A DNA stretch of 64,000 nucleotides, taken from positions 2,980,115-3,044,114 of the forward strand of contig CP129018.1 in the NCBI GenBank assembly GCA_020524525.2. Reading direction: 5' to 3'. The notes under the pieces are model-generated. The model worked only from the letters and a program-made list of their open reading frames with translations. It did no database searches and was not told the DNA's origin. The position numbers and the translations under genes were made by a program. This DNA comes from Bacillus tianshenii. Lineage in GTDB: Bacteria > Bacillota > Bacilli > Bacillales > Bacillaceae_N. Position 1 is the first letter of the stretch; each line of letters begins with the position of its first letter. This document shows positions 1-8,438 of this stretch, piece by piece.

Positions 1-882
1 TTCCGCTCTTATTGTATATTGATGAAACACATGCCGACGATTATCAAGTACGGCAGGTGCTTTAACAACCTTTGATAGCCCAGCTTCATCAATCAACTTG
101 CTATAGTGAACAGCTTTTGTTTGACGTAATTTATTCCACTCTTCTAGGTAAGCAAATTTAACATTGAGAATAGCAGCTTGGATCTCATCTAAACGACTGT
201 TATAACCAAGTACATGATGATAATACTTTGGTTTACTACCATGAACACGTAAAACTCTTAAGTTCTCAGCTATCTCCTCGTCTTTCGTGACAACCATTCC
301 ACCATCGCCATAAGCTCCCAAATTTTTCGTTGGAAAAAAGCTAAAACACGCTGTTGTTCCTAATTCTCCTACACGTTGCCCTTTATATTCAGCTCCTATA
401 GCTTGAGCTGCATCTTCAATGACAATTAAATTATATCTTTTTGCTATTTCGTTTATTGGTTCCATTTCAGCTGTTTGCCCGTATAAGTGCACAGGAATAA
501 TGGCTTTCGTTTTATTCGTGATTACTTCTTCAATTTTATTAGGATTTATGTTAAATGTAACTGGTTCAATATCAACAAATACGGGTTTTGCACCGACCCT
601 TGCCACAGCCCCAGCAGTAGCAAAGAAGGTGAAAGACGGTACTATAACCTCGTCCCCCTCTTTCACACCACAAGCTAGTAATGACAAATGGAGTGCATCA
701 CTTCCACTTGCCACTCCGATACCATATTCTACATTGCTATAACTTGATACTTGTATCTCTAATTTGTTAACATTTTCACCTAGTATAAAATGCGAAGAAG
801 ACATTACTTTTTCTAATGCCTTACTAATATCACTTTTCAACTCTTTATATTGGACTGATAAATCCAGCATTGGTACCTTCAT
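1..882 (-). CDS. DegT/DnrJ/EryC1/StrS aminotransferase (WbpE/WlbC-like), 3' end off window
   Basis: A PLP-dependent sugar aminotransferase of which 294 codons are visible; the C-terminus lies beyond the left edge. I translated it in full and found no stop. The N-terminus MKVPMLDLSVQYK is typical of the family. The PLP lysine is K186 in FSFFPTKNLGAYGDGG, and IEDAAQA is the cofactor-ring aspartate motif. The ATG at 882-880 follows GGGGTG at good spacing. It is immediately downstream of a nucleotide-sugar 6-dehydrogenase and a Gfo/Idh/MocA oxidase. In WbpA-WbpB-WbpE pathways these three convert UDP-GlcNAc to UDP-2-acetamido-3-amino-2,3-dideoxyglucuronate. That order supports a 3-aminotransferase, but close relatives such as FdtB use other 3-keto sugars, so the substrate is inferred. 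Confidence 0.85.
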   Translation of the reverse strand, partial: MKVPMLDLSVQYKELKSDISKALEKVMSSSHFILGENVNKLEIQVSSYSNVEYGIGVASGSDALHLSLLACGVKEGDEVIVPSFTFFATAGAVARVGAKPVFVDIEPVTFNINPNKIEEVITNKTKAIIPVHLYGQTAEMEPINEIAKRYNLIVIEDAAQAIGAEYKGQRVGELGTTACFSFFPTKNLGAYGDGGMVVTKDEEIAENLRVLRVHGSKPKYYHHVLGYNSRLDEIQAAILNVKFAYLEEWNKLRQTKAVHYSKLIDEAGLSKVVKAPAVLDNRRHVFHQYTIRAE

Positions 883-921
883 TTTTTTATCACCCCGTTA
901 ATAAATTGACACTACTTAAAC

Positions 922-2265
922 CTATAACTTGTAATATGACTTATTATTTATGTGCTTTATGGCATTTCTAGTGTCAAAAATGGTATTTGCTTTTTGGTCT
1001 ATCATCTCATAATTAAAGCAACTATGGTCTGTAGCAATTAGAGTTAAATCTGCTTCTTCTAATAGATTTTCACTTAATTCACATACTGTTTCTATTATTT
1101 TACCATCCATTTTAAATTCATTGACATAGGGGTCTACAACTGTCCAATCTGCCCCTCCATTATCAAATTCTTTAATTATCTTCAATACTGGAGACTCTCG
1201 ATAATCATCAATATCTTTTTTGTATGCAACACCTAATATAAGTACCTTCGAACCATTTAAGGCCTTGCCTTCTTTATTCAAAATTTGCATACATCGGTTA
1301 ACAACAAATTCAGGCATACTATTATTAATTTCCCCGGCTATTTCAATTAACTTAGTATGGTAATTATATTCACGGGCTTTCCATGTAAGATAAAACGGGT
1401 CAATAGGAATACAATGTCCACCCAATCCTGGACCAGGGTAAAAAGGCATAAACCCATACGGCTTTGTTGATGCGGCATCAATTACTTCCCACACGTCAAT
1501 GTTCATTTTGTTACAAAGGATGGCCATTTCATTTACTAATGCAATATTAATGTTCCGAAATGTATTCTCAAGTATTTTCTCCATCTCTGCAACTGCTGGA
1601 CTTGAAACTTCATGGACAGCACCTTCTAATACATTTCTGTACATAGAAGCAGCCACAGCAGTACAAGCCTCAGTTACCCCTCCAACTACTTTAGGAGTAT
1701 TTTTAGTATTAAAGCTCTTATTCCCCGGGTCTACTCTTTCAGGTGAATATGCTAAAAAGAAGTCTTCTCCACAAACTAAACCGGTTTGTTCTAAAATGGG
1801 CTTTAACAATTCTTCTGTGGTTCCCGGGTATGTTGTACTTTCCAAAACAACTAACATCCCTTTTTGTAAATGCTTAGCTATTTCTTTAGCAGAACTTTCT
1901 ACATATGAAGTATCAGGCTGCTGGTATATATCTAATGGAGTAGGCACACAAATAGCCACCGCATCTACTTCTTTTATAAACGAATAATCCGTAGTGGCAA
2001 TTAGTTTTTGATTCTTGGTGATCGTTTTTAAGTCTTCTGAAACGACATCTCCTATATAATTGGTGCCTTCATTAACCATGTTGACTCGTTCTTGTTGAAC
2101 ATCAAACCCGATAACTTTATAGCCTGCTTTTGCTTTTTCTACTGCGAGTGGTAATCCTACATAGCCAAGTCCAACAACCCCAATAATTGCCTGCCTTGCT
2201 TCCATTTTTTCTATTATATTATTTGCTAAAGGTTGATTCTTGATTTCTTTATAAGTGGAACTCAT
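922..2265 (-). CDS. UDP-N-acetylglucosamine 6-dehydrogenase-like (WbpA/WlbA-pathway)
   Basis: An NAD-dependent nucleotide-sugar 6-dehydrogenase of the UDP-Glc/GDP-Man dehydrogenase family, which oxidises C6 of a UDP-sugar to the uronic acid in the cytoplasm. Visible are the N-terminal Rossmann motif GVVGLGYVGLPLA, the catalytic cysteine in GLGGHCIPIDPFYLTW, and a C-terminal domain beginning near SKVLILGVAYKKD. The frame is open to 2289, but AGGAGG lies 9 nt before the ATG at 2265, so I start there (447 aa, MSSTYKEI). Followed by the aminotransferase and preceded by the Gfo/Idh/MocA oxidase, it fits WbpA better than UDP-glucose dehydrogenase. That substrate call rests on context. Confidence 0.9.
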   Translation of the reverse strand: MSSTYKEIKNQPLANNIIEKMEARQAIIGVVGLGYVGLPLAVEKAKAGYKVIGFDVQQERVNMVNEGTNYIGDVVSEDLKTITKNQKLIATTDYSFIKEVDAVAICVPTPLDIYQQPDTSYVESSAKEIAKHLQKGMLVVLESTTYPGTTEELLKPILEQTGLVCGEDFFLAYSPERVDPGNKSFNTKNTPKVVGGVTEACTAVAASMYRNVLEGAVHEVSSPAVAEMEKILENTFRNINIALVNEMAILCNKMNIDVWEVIDAASTKPYGFMPFYPGPGLGGHCIPIDPFYLTWKAREYNYHTKLIEIAGEINNSMPEFVVNRCMQILNKEGKALNGSKVLILGVAYKKDIDDYRESPVLKIIKEFDNGGADWTVVDPYVNEFKMDGKIIETVCELSENLLEEADLTLIATDHSCFNYEMIDQKANTIFDTRNAIKHINNKSYYKL

Positions 2266-2296
2266 AACTATAAACCTCCTGCCCAACAATACAAAC

Positions 2297-3319
2297 CTAT
2301 AATTTTTTGAGCTTTACTGCTTGTCCTGTTTCAGCAGCTTCATACATAGTAGTTACAAATTGAAGAGCTTTCATTCCATCCTTACCATCAACTATTGGTT
2401 CACGATTATGTATAATTGCATTTACCATATCTTCTACAATCCACTGATGCCCAGGTTTTCCAAATGGACTGCTATTGACTTTATTAATAATTTCTTTCGT
2501 TGTTATCTTATCTATAGAATCAATTGCACAATGCTCAATATAACTGGCAGTTGGTCCCCCAATCTTTATCGTTCCTTTTTCCCCAAATATACTAATCGTC
2601 TCTTCTAAATTTTTAGGATAAATAGTAGTAGCTGCTTCTACCACTCCAAGGGTGCCATCACTAAACCTAATCACTCCTGTTGAAACATCTTCTGCTTCAA
2701 TATCTCGAAAACGAGTAGCACTCATACTGTACACTTCATCCAGCTCACCGATTAGCCATAGGAGTAAATCTAAATTATGAATTGCTTGATTCATCAAAAC
2801 TCCACCATCATGCTCTTTAGTTCCCCGCCATGGTGCTTGGTTATAATAATCTTCATTTCGATTCCAACGAACTGTAGCATTGACATGACTTAACTTACCA
2901 AAACAGCCATCTTCTAAGAGTTTTTTTAATTCAAGCATAGCTGGTCGAAATCGATTAGGGTGTAATACTGCTAATTTTACGTTGTTAGATTTACAGGTTT
3001 CTATCATCAATTGAGCATCTTTAACATCTAAAGCAATTGGTTTTTCTACTATAACGTGTTTCTTTGCTTCAGCTGCACTTACTGTTATCGGGGCATGCGA
3101 ACCACTAGGAGTACAAATATTTACTACATCTACCTCTTCTTGTTGAAGTAATAAGTTTAAATCTGTATAAGGTTGTACACTATATTTCTCTACGTAATAA
3201 TTCATTTGATTTTCAATTTTGTCACATACTGCAACTAGCTTCGCATTTTGGGTATTTCGAATTGCTTCAGCATGTTTTTTGGCAATATGACCGCAGCCGA
3301 TGATTGCGAAGTTAACCAT
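2297..3319 (-). CDS. Gfo/Idh/MocA oxidoreductase (WbpB/WlbA-like sugar 3-dehydrogenase)
   Basis: A 340-aa NAD-dependent oxidoreductase. The Rossmann start FAIIGCGHIAKKHAEAI, the EKPIALDVKDA motif and a catalytic-type His in MNQAIHNLDLLLWL are visible. In the WbpA-B-E pathway this family oxidises C3 of UDP-GlcNAcA to the 3-keto sugar that the aminotransferase then uses. The ATG has AAGGGG upstream. It ends 31 nt before the 6-dehydrogenase, with the aminotransferase after that, so the three probably form one transcript. The WbpD-type acetyltransferase needed to finish a diacetamido uronic acid is not beside them; it may lie left of the window. Confidence 0.87.
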   Translation of the reverse strand: MVNFAIIGCGHIAKKHAEAIRNTQNAKLVAVCDKIENQMNYYVEKYSVQPYTDLNLLLQQEEVDVVNICTPSGSHAPITVSAAEAKKHVIVEKPIALDVKDAQLMIETCKSNNVKLAVLHPNRFRPAMLELKKLLEDGCFGKLSHVNATVRWNRNEDYYNQAPWRGTKEHDGGVLMNQAIHNLDLLLWLIGELDEVYSMSATRFRDIEAEDVSTGVIRFSDGTLGVVEAATTIYPKNLEETISIFGEKGTIKIGGPTASYIEHCAIDSIDKITTKEIINKVNSSPFGKPGHQWIVEDMVNAIIHNREPIVDGKDGMKALQFVTTMYEAAETGQAVKLKKL

Positions 3320-3401
3320 TTTATTCCCCTTTATTTAAAATGAAATGTAAAAATACACTTATTAATGTAAAGTACTAATAGAATTAATTAATCCATCCCT
3401 A

Positions 3402-4574
3402 TCAATTTATATATTCCCTTCGTTTCACAATACTGCTTGAAAGTATTCTTTCTGTAATTTTCAATGAATTTCCCACAACACCTTTTTGGATATATTGTAA
3501 ATTATTTTGCCCATCTATATAGTTAGGTTCAATGGCTACACTTTTCTTAAATAATGCCAAAGCTTCTTCAAGATCACTTCGCAACTCGAAAACTAAAACC
3601 CCTATGTTATTTAAGGTACTTGGATTATTAGCTTTAAATTCAAGCGCCCGTTTAAAATAGTTATAACTCTCTTCCTTTTTATTTATTTTATAAAGTGCTA
3701 CTCCTAAGTAAAAATTATTTTCAAAATTAATTTCTATTTCTTTCGATATATCATCATAAGCCTTTAATAAGTAATAGTATCCGTCTTCCACATTATCTCG
3801 AAATAATTCAAAGACCCCCAAAGATACATATATTTCCTTTGAAGTGTATCCTCTTTTAAATAACACCTTTTCAAAACATAAGATGTTATAAGACTTTAAA
3901 GCTCTTACCGTTTTTTTATAAAGCTTTCTATTGTTATTAGAAATATTACTCTCATGAATGCGATATTTTATTAAAAAATCATTAACAATATGAATGTCAT
4001 AACCAGCTAAAATATATTCTAAACTAACTTGATAATCATCAATTATTTCTAAAACGCCTTCCTTTAAAACCAAATCTATATCCTTTTTTAACGCCATTGT
4101 AGCCCCTAAACAATAATTTCGTTTTAATTGATTAAGAGAAAGGTTTTGATTATTAATCTTAGCGTCAATTACATAAAGTTCTCCTGTTAACTCTGACTTA
4201 GAATTGATTATCTTGGCATTTGAGATGATTAGCCCAACACTTTTGTTAGAATCAAATACTTCTTTACAAACTTTGAGTCTGTGGGGTTCAGTGATATCAT
4301 CTGCTGCAGCAAAAATAACATAATCACCTTTGCTTTCTAAAATGCCTTTCTTTTGATTTTGGGCTGCTCCCAAATTTCGTTTATTTCGGATTAATCTTAT
4401 ACGTTCATCTTTCATTTGATACTGTAATGCGATTTCAAAAGAAGAATCTTGACTACAATCATCAATAATAAGAAGTTCAAATTCTTTATAACTACTCTTT
4501 AATACACTTTCGATTGCTGGACGTAAATACTTCTCATTATTGTATACAGGCATAACTACTGTTATAGAAGACAT
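3402..4574 (-). CDS. Family 2 glycosyltransferase with C-terminal TPR repeats
   Basis: Residues 1-~110 are a GT-A fold: SITVVMPVYNNEKYLRPAIES, LLIIDDCSQDSS, RNKRNLGAAQNQKKG and the metal-binding ADD in FAAADDITEP. The second half (~residues 260-370) carries TPR-like helices, for example a segment around ALEFKANNPSTLNNIGVL and ALFKKSVAIEPNYIDGQ. It should transfer a sugar from a nucleotide donor; acceptor and linkage cannot be read. TPRs joined to a GT are common in protein glycosylation enzymes, which fits the neighbouring flagellin locus. I start at the ATG at 4574, six nt after GGGAGG, not at the TTG two codons upstream that sits inside the ribosome-binding site. The IS element lies directly upstream and may have displaced its original promoter. 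Confidence 0.85.
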   Translation of the reverse strand: MSSITVVMPVYNNEKYLRPAIESVLKSSYKEFELLIIDDCSQDSSFEIALQYQMKDERIRLIRNKRNLGAAQNQKKGILESKGDYVIFAAADDITEPHRLKVCKEVFDSNKSVGLIISNAKIINSKSELTGELYVIDAKINNQNLSLNQLKRNYCLGATMALKKDIDLVLKEGVLEIIDDYQVSLEYILAGYDIHIVNDFLIKYRIHESNISNNNRKLYKKTVRALKSYNILCFEKVLFKRGYTSKEIYVSLGVFELFRDNVEDGYYYLLKAYDDISKEIEINFENNFYLGVALYKINKKEESYNYFKRALEFKANNPSTLNNIGVLVFELRSDLEEALALFKKSVAIEPNYIDGQNNLQYIQKGVVGNSLKITERILSSSIVKRREYIN

Positions 4575-4625
4575 CGTCAACCTCCCTCTATAAATATTGA
4601 TATATCAACGGTTTGAGCCGTCGTA

Positions 4626-4635
4626 GGGGTGTCAA
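4626..4635. repeat. IS1111-type subterminal inverted repeat, transposase 3' side
   Basis: GGGGTGTCAA, matched in inverse at 6283-6292. Part of this arm (GGTGTCA) also pairs with TGACACC at 4648-4654 across an A/T-rich centre, making a near-palindrome (4628-4654) at this end only. Confidence 0.75.
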
Positions 4636-4639
4636 AAAA

Positions 4640-4960
4640 TTTTTTTATGACACCTGATCTTACAGTATTATTTAAATATGTGAAACTCTAACAGTCTAAG
4701 GGTGCGCTACGCGGTCGCAACTGGATATAATTGGTTGCGTTATGCCATCTATATTGATGCACATTGGATCTCTGCATAGCTTATGATGACGTACCCTCCC
4801 ATGTCTCTGGACATCTAAGTGCCTACATTCCTTCGTTCGGTCTAGTCATAAGGCAGAGGCCAGCGAAGCTCCTTTAGGGACTCAAGGTCGAATGGTAAAA
4901 ATAGTGCCGGCTTCTCCGTATCATCCTGTTGTCTAGGGTTCAAAAAAATGTGTTCACTTC
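4640..4960 (-). ncRNA. Candidate seekRNA/bridge-RNA region of the IS1111-group element
   Basis: About 320 nt without a convincing ORF lie between the transposase stop and the inverted repeat. In the IS1111 group the guide RNA that pairs with target and donor DNA is encoded at this place, downstream of the transposase on the same strand. Local pairing is visible, for example CGCAAC/GTTGCG at about 4716-4739 around an AT loop. The region is clearly richer in GC than the flanking sugar genes. The location is established for the group; the RNA itself is inferred, and I cannot give its ends. Confidence 0.5.
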
Positions 4961-4963
4961 GTT

Positions 4964-6235
4964 TCATCCTTCGAGAAGAGGAATGTCATGCATCATTCGC
5001 TTTGCATCAAACGCAATATGCTTCGTGCTAATCGCATGTAAAACTTTCAGTAACTTGCCGCATAGAACAACGATTGACTGCTTCTTGCGTAACGGGTTTG
5101 TGGTTCTGTTTGTATAATAATCATGCAGCTCACGAAAGGCTGCGTTATGACGAATCATCGGCATCATGACACGGAAGAGAAGGGCGCGCAGCCGTCTTCT
5201 TCCACGCTTAGAGATTCGCTTCTGTCCTTTGTGCTGACCGGATGAGTTCTCTCGCAACGTTAACCCCGCAAGTTTGAGTAGTTGGCGTGGGTGTTGGTAA
5301 TGAGAGAAACTGCCGATTTCAGAGAGCAGTTCGACAATGGTCGCATCTCCGAGACCTGGTACAGTCGAAAGCCATTCATATTCGACAGATGTTCGGACAA
5401 GCTCTGTTAACTGATCCGTCAAGGACGCAACCTCTTGTTCAAGCTGGCGGTAACGGCGGACAAGTGTGGCGATTTCAACACGGGCCATCTGTTGTCCTTC
5501 TGTTACGCCAATCGAGTGGTGAGCGACGTTAATGAGCTTCGCTACTTTTGGCGCTTGGGGTGATTTCATCCCTTCAACCTGCCGAAGTTCATCCAATAGC
5601 TCTTCGGCTTCTTTTTGTGCTAGGTCGCATGGAAAGGGCGATGTTTCCAGTACAGCGAGCGCCATTTTGCCGAAGGTCGGGAAAACTTGCGTATACTCTG
5701 GAAAGTAACGATCCAGCCAGCGAATCATCTGATTCCGGACGGCCCCTTGTTCCTCTATGAGCTTTGAACGAAGCGTTGAACCAACGCGCAGCTCGGCTTC
5801 CATGCCTTTAAGAATTCGCGGATAGCTGAATCGTCCGTCTTTCACAAGGCGGGCAATCACCAGCGCATCCTTGGCATCATGCTTCGTTGGAAGGTTGTCA
5901 TCCAGCTCTTTGGAACGCTTCACATGCATTGGATTCGTCATCACCAGAGAAATGCCTCGGTCATCAAGGAAATACGCCAGGTTAAGCCAGTAGTGACCGG
6001 TCGGCTCAATCCCAAGAATGACTTCCGTTTTCCGATGTTCCTTCATTGCTTTCAATATTCTTTGATACAGTTTTTCAAAACCACCGTGGGACTGAGAAAC
6101 CGGAAAAGCTTTTTTAAGCACCCTGCCCCGTTCATCGACAAAGCATGCGTAATGTGTGCGTTTTGCAATATCCATACCGACAACGAGTGTTTGTTCGGTG
6201 ACTTGATTAATTTTATTGTTTTGAGTAGAATTCAT
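4964..6235 (-). CDS. IS110-family transposase (IS1111 group)
   Basis: A 423-aa DEDD recombinase. The RuvC-like N-terminal domain has D22 (VVGMDIAKRTHYA), E77 (GIEPTGHYW), D120 and D123 (KHDAKDALVIARL). The C-terminal Transposase_20 domain starts near TVPGLGDATIVELLSEIG and contains the SSG serines (331-332) thought to be nucleophilic in this family, in RENSSGQHKGQ, followed by the basic KRISKRGRRRLR. The full length and intact catalytic residues indicate an active or recently active copy. AAGGAGG precedes the ATG by about 8 nt. Confidence 0.93.
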   Translation of the reverse strand: MNSTQNNKINQVTEQTLVVGMDIAKRTHYACFVDERGRVLKKAFPVSQSHGGFEKLYQRILKAMKEHRKTEVILGIEPTGHYWLNLAYFLDDRGISLVMTNPMHVKRSKELDDNLPTKHDAKDALVIARLVKDGRFSYPRILKGMEAELRVGSTLRSKLIEEQGAVRNQMIRWLDRYFPEYTQVFPTFGKMALAVLETSPFPCDLAQKEAEELLDELRQVEGMKSPQAPKVAKLINVAHHSIGVTEGQQMARVEIATLVRRYRQLEQEVASLTDQLTELVRTSVEYEWLSTVPGLGDATIVELLSEIGSFSHYQHPRQLLKLAGLTLRENSSGQHKGQKRISKRGRRRLRALLFRVMMPMIRHNAAFRELHDYYTNRTTNPLRKKQSIVVLCGKLLKVLHAISTKHIAFDAKRMMHDIPLLEG

Positions 6236-6282
6236 ATTGAGTCCTCCTTGGTATCCAAATTAGGGGTCATTTCGTCCGTGAA

Positions 6283-6292
6283 TTGACACCCC
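6283..6292. repeat. IS1111-type subterminal inverted repeat, transposase 5' side
   Basis: TTGACACCCC, the inverse match of 4626-4635. It lies about 48 nt upstream of the transposase ATG. Confidence 0.75.
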
Positions 6293-6371
6293 GCATCATA
6301 CCAAGAGGGCTCTTTTTATTTCAAGTCCCCGAAAAAGCTTCTAACAGGAATGCTCCTTTCTCAATTATCCA

Positions 6372-7463
6372 CTACTTAAAATGGTTTAAAACCATTACAA
6401 CTTTTTCATATTCAGATTTAGTAAGTACTGGACTCATAGGTAAACTGAGTACTTCATTATGTAACTTTTCTGAAATAGGCAAATTTAAATTTCCCCATTT
6501 TTTATAGGCCTTTTGTTTATGCGGAGGGATTGGATAATGAATTAGAGTTTGTACACCATGCGACATTAGAAATTTTTGAAGTTCACCTCTATTTTTTGCC
6601 CGTATAACAAATAAATGCCATACATGAGCTTTACTATCTGTAATGACATTGGGTTTAATAATAGATGGATTAGTTATATTCTCGAGGTAAAAATTTGCAA
6701 TGTTTCTTCTTTTTTGATTGTCACTATCAAGGTATTTGAGTTTAACCCTTAAAATAGCTGCTTGAATTTCATCAAGTCTACTATTTTCTCCTTCATACAT
6801 GTGAACATACTTCTCTTTAGAACCATAATTACGTAACATTCTAATCTTTGCTGCTATATTGGGCTCATTTGTAGTAACTGCTCCTCCATCACCTAAAGCA
6901 CCTAAGTTCTTTCCTGGAAAGAAACTAAAAGCTGCTACATCACCGATACTCCCAACTTTTTGCTTATTATATACAGCACCATGAGCTTGTGCTGCATCTT
7001 CAATAATTACCAGATTATATTTTTGAGCAACCTTTTTAATAACTTCCATATCAGAGCATTGGCCATATAAATGTACAACCATAATCGCTTTCGTTCTTTC
7101 AGTAATTTTTTCTTCTATTAAAACAGAATTTATATTGTAAGATGTTATATCAGGCTCTACAAATACTGGTGTTAGGTTATTTTTGGTTATTGCTAAAATT
7201 GTTGCAATAAAAGTGTTAGCTGGAACAATAACCTCATCCCCTGATTTAAAGTCATATGCATTTAAAATTAGTGAAAGTGCATCTAAACCACTTGAAGTGC
7301 CAATACAATGTTTTACTCCACAATAAGATGCAAATTCAGCTTCAAATTGTTGCAATTCGTCACCTAAAACATACCACCCAGATTTTATTACTCTTTGAAT
7401 TGCTTCATTAATTTCATCACTGTATTGTTCATTTATTTTTTTTAAATCTAAAAATGGAATCAT
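6372..7463 (-). CDS. fdtB: dTDP-3-oxo-6-deoxyhexose aminotransferase (FdtB/QdtB-like)
   Basis: A 363-aa DegT-family PLP aminotransferase: [28 protein letters not shown], and the PLP lysine in [16 protein letters not shown]. In FdtA-FdtB-FdtC pathways it aminates C3 of dTDP-3-keto-6-deoxyhexose. The ketoisomerase and acetyltransferase genes lie directly upstream and overlap in the order A-C-B. The ATG at 7463 overlaps the upstream TGA by one base, with AAGGAG ~8 nt before it; the TTG one codon upstream is less well spaced. Whether the product is Fuc3N or Qui3N depends on the stereochemistry of the isomerase, which I cannot read from sequence. Confidence 0.85.
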   Translation of the reverse strand: MIPFLDLKKINEQYSDEINEAIQRVIKSGWYVLGDELQQFEAEFASYCGVKHCIGTSSGLDALSLILNAYDFKSGDEVIVPANTFIATILAITKNNLTPVFVEPDITSYNINSVLIEEKITERTKAIMVVHLYGQCSDMEVIKKVAQKYNLVIIEDAAQAHGAVYNKQKVGSIGDVAAFSFFPGKNLGALGDGGAVTTNEPNIAAKIRMLRNYGSKEKYVHMYEGENSRLDEIQAAILRVKLKYLDSDNQKRRNIANFYLENITNPSIIKPNVITDSKAHVWHLFVIRAKNRGELQKFLMSHGVQTLIHYPIPPHKQKAYKKWGNLNLPISEKLHNEVLSLPMSPVLTKSEYEKVVMVLNHFK

Positions 7464-8032
7464 CAAGAATTCTCCTTGAGCATGTCTTGTAATTTACCAT
7501 CCTCTAATTGAAACCTAATTTTACAATTGTTACAATATAAATCTTTTGAGTGCAACTTTTCTCCACAGTAACAAACGTAACCTCTTAATTCAGCTGGATT
7601 CCCATACCATAAGGTGTGAGGCGGAATATCTTTAGTTACTACTGAGCCAGCTCCAATCATTGCATACTTTTCAATAGTAATTCCAGCAAGAATAGTTGCA
7701 TTTGCTCCGATAGACGCGCCTTCCAAGACTTTTGTCACAATACTCTCAGCCTTGTATAGCTTGGATCTTGGTGTTTTGTCATTTGTAAAAGTAACATTAG
7801 GACCGATAAATACATTATCAGCAATTCTAACTCCATCCCATATATAAACGCCTGATTTTATTGTTACATGATGACCAATAATAACTTCATTCTCAATAAA
7901 AGTATGATCACAAATATTACAATTTTCTCCTAATACTGCATTAGGGAGAATATGCGCAAACGCCCAAATTCTAGTGTTATTACCAACATTTTTAGATTCA
8001 TTTATGGCTTTAGGGTGCACAAAATAACTCAA
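7463..8032 (-). CDS. fdtC: Hexapeptide N-acetyltransferase (FdtC/QdtC-like)
   Basis: A 189-aa left-handed beta-helix acyltransferase. Hexapeptide turns run through the protein ([59 protein letters not shown]). The C-terminus has a small Cys pair region (CYCGEKL, CNNCK) that could bind zinc. By context it acetylates the 3-amino group of the dTDP-sugar made by the neighbouring aminotransferase; WbpD-type enzymes look alike, so service to the UDP-uronate pathway is also possible. It starts with TTG: GGAGG lies 7 nt upstream and the TTG overlaps the previous gene's TGA. Confidence 0.85.
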   Translation of the reverse strand: MSYFVHPKAINESKNVGNNTRIWAFAHILPNAVLGENCNICDHTFIENEVIIGHHVTIKSGVYIWDGVRIADNVFIGPNVTFTNDKTPRSKLYKAESIVTKVLEGASIGANATILAGITIEKYAMIGAGSVVTKDIPPHTLWYGNPAELRGYVCYCGEKLHSKDLYCNNCKIRFQLEDGKLQDMLKENS

Positions 8033-8424
8033 CTTACTTCCTCCAAAAACAGATTATAATCCTTAATGTAATCCTCTTGATCATAGAGTTCGCTCGCAAT
8101 TACTAATAATACACACCCTTTTGAAAAGTTAAACATTTCTCTCCAAACCATATTTCCAATATATAAGGCTTTATTAGGATTATCTAATGTTGCAATCTCT
8201 TTAGTTTTTCCATCATCCGTTAAAACATCGCAAGAACCATTAACACAAATCAGAACCTGTTCTAAATGCTTATGTGCATGTTTACCACGAACACAATCAA
8301 GTTCATTATTAAAAATATAATAAATCCTTTTTATTTCAAAAGGGATTTCTTTATGTTGCTCAAGGGCAATTAAGGAACCTCTTTCATCATTAAACATGTT
8401 AAAGTCTAGTTTTTTTACATCCAT
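8029..8424 (-). CDS. fdtA: dTDP-4-oxo-6-deoxyglucose 3,4-ketoisomerase (FdtA/QdtA-like)
   Basis: A 131-aa single-domain cupin. The active-site histidine cluster RGKHAHKH and the cupin strands LEQVLICVNGSCDV and ALYIGNMVWREM match the WxcM/FdtA family. It moves the keto group of dTDP-4-keto-6-deoxyglucose from C4 to C3, ready for amination. It heads the overlapping A-C-B gene set. No canonical RmlB dehydratase, which would make its substrate, is visible in the window. Confidence 0.88.
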   Translation of the reverse strand: MDVKKLDFNMFNDERGSLIALEQHKEIPFEIKRIYYIFNNELDCVRGKHAHKHLEQVLICVNGSCDVLTDDGKTKEIATLDNPNKALYIGNMVWREMFNFSKGCVLLVIASELYDQEDYIKDYNLFLEEVS

Positions 8425-8438
8425 TAAAAATCACCACT

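Larger units (their letters stand above)
4620..6299 (-). mobile_element. IS110-family, IS1111-group insertion sequence
   Basis: The element holds one transposase on the minus strand. Ten-base subterminal inverted repeats, GGGGTGTCAA at 4626-4635 and its complement at 6283-6292, bracket the gene. The gene leaves only ~50 nt at its 5' side but ~330 nt at its 3' side. Subterminal inverted repeats and a long 3' noncoding part are marks of the IS1111 group. The outer ends are approximate because this group has short, unequal tails outside the repeats and makes no target duplication. It sits between the GT2 gene and the fdtB-like gene without breaking either. Confidence 0.82.
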
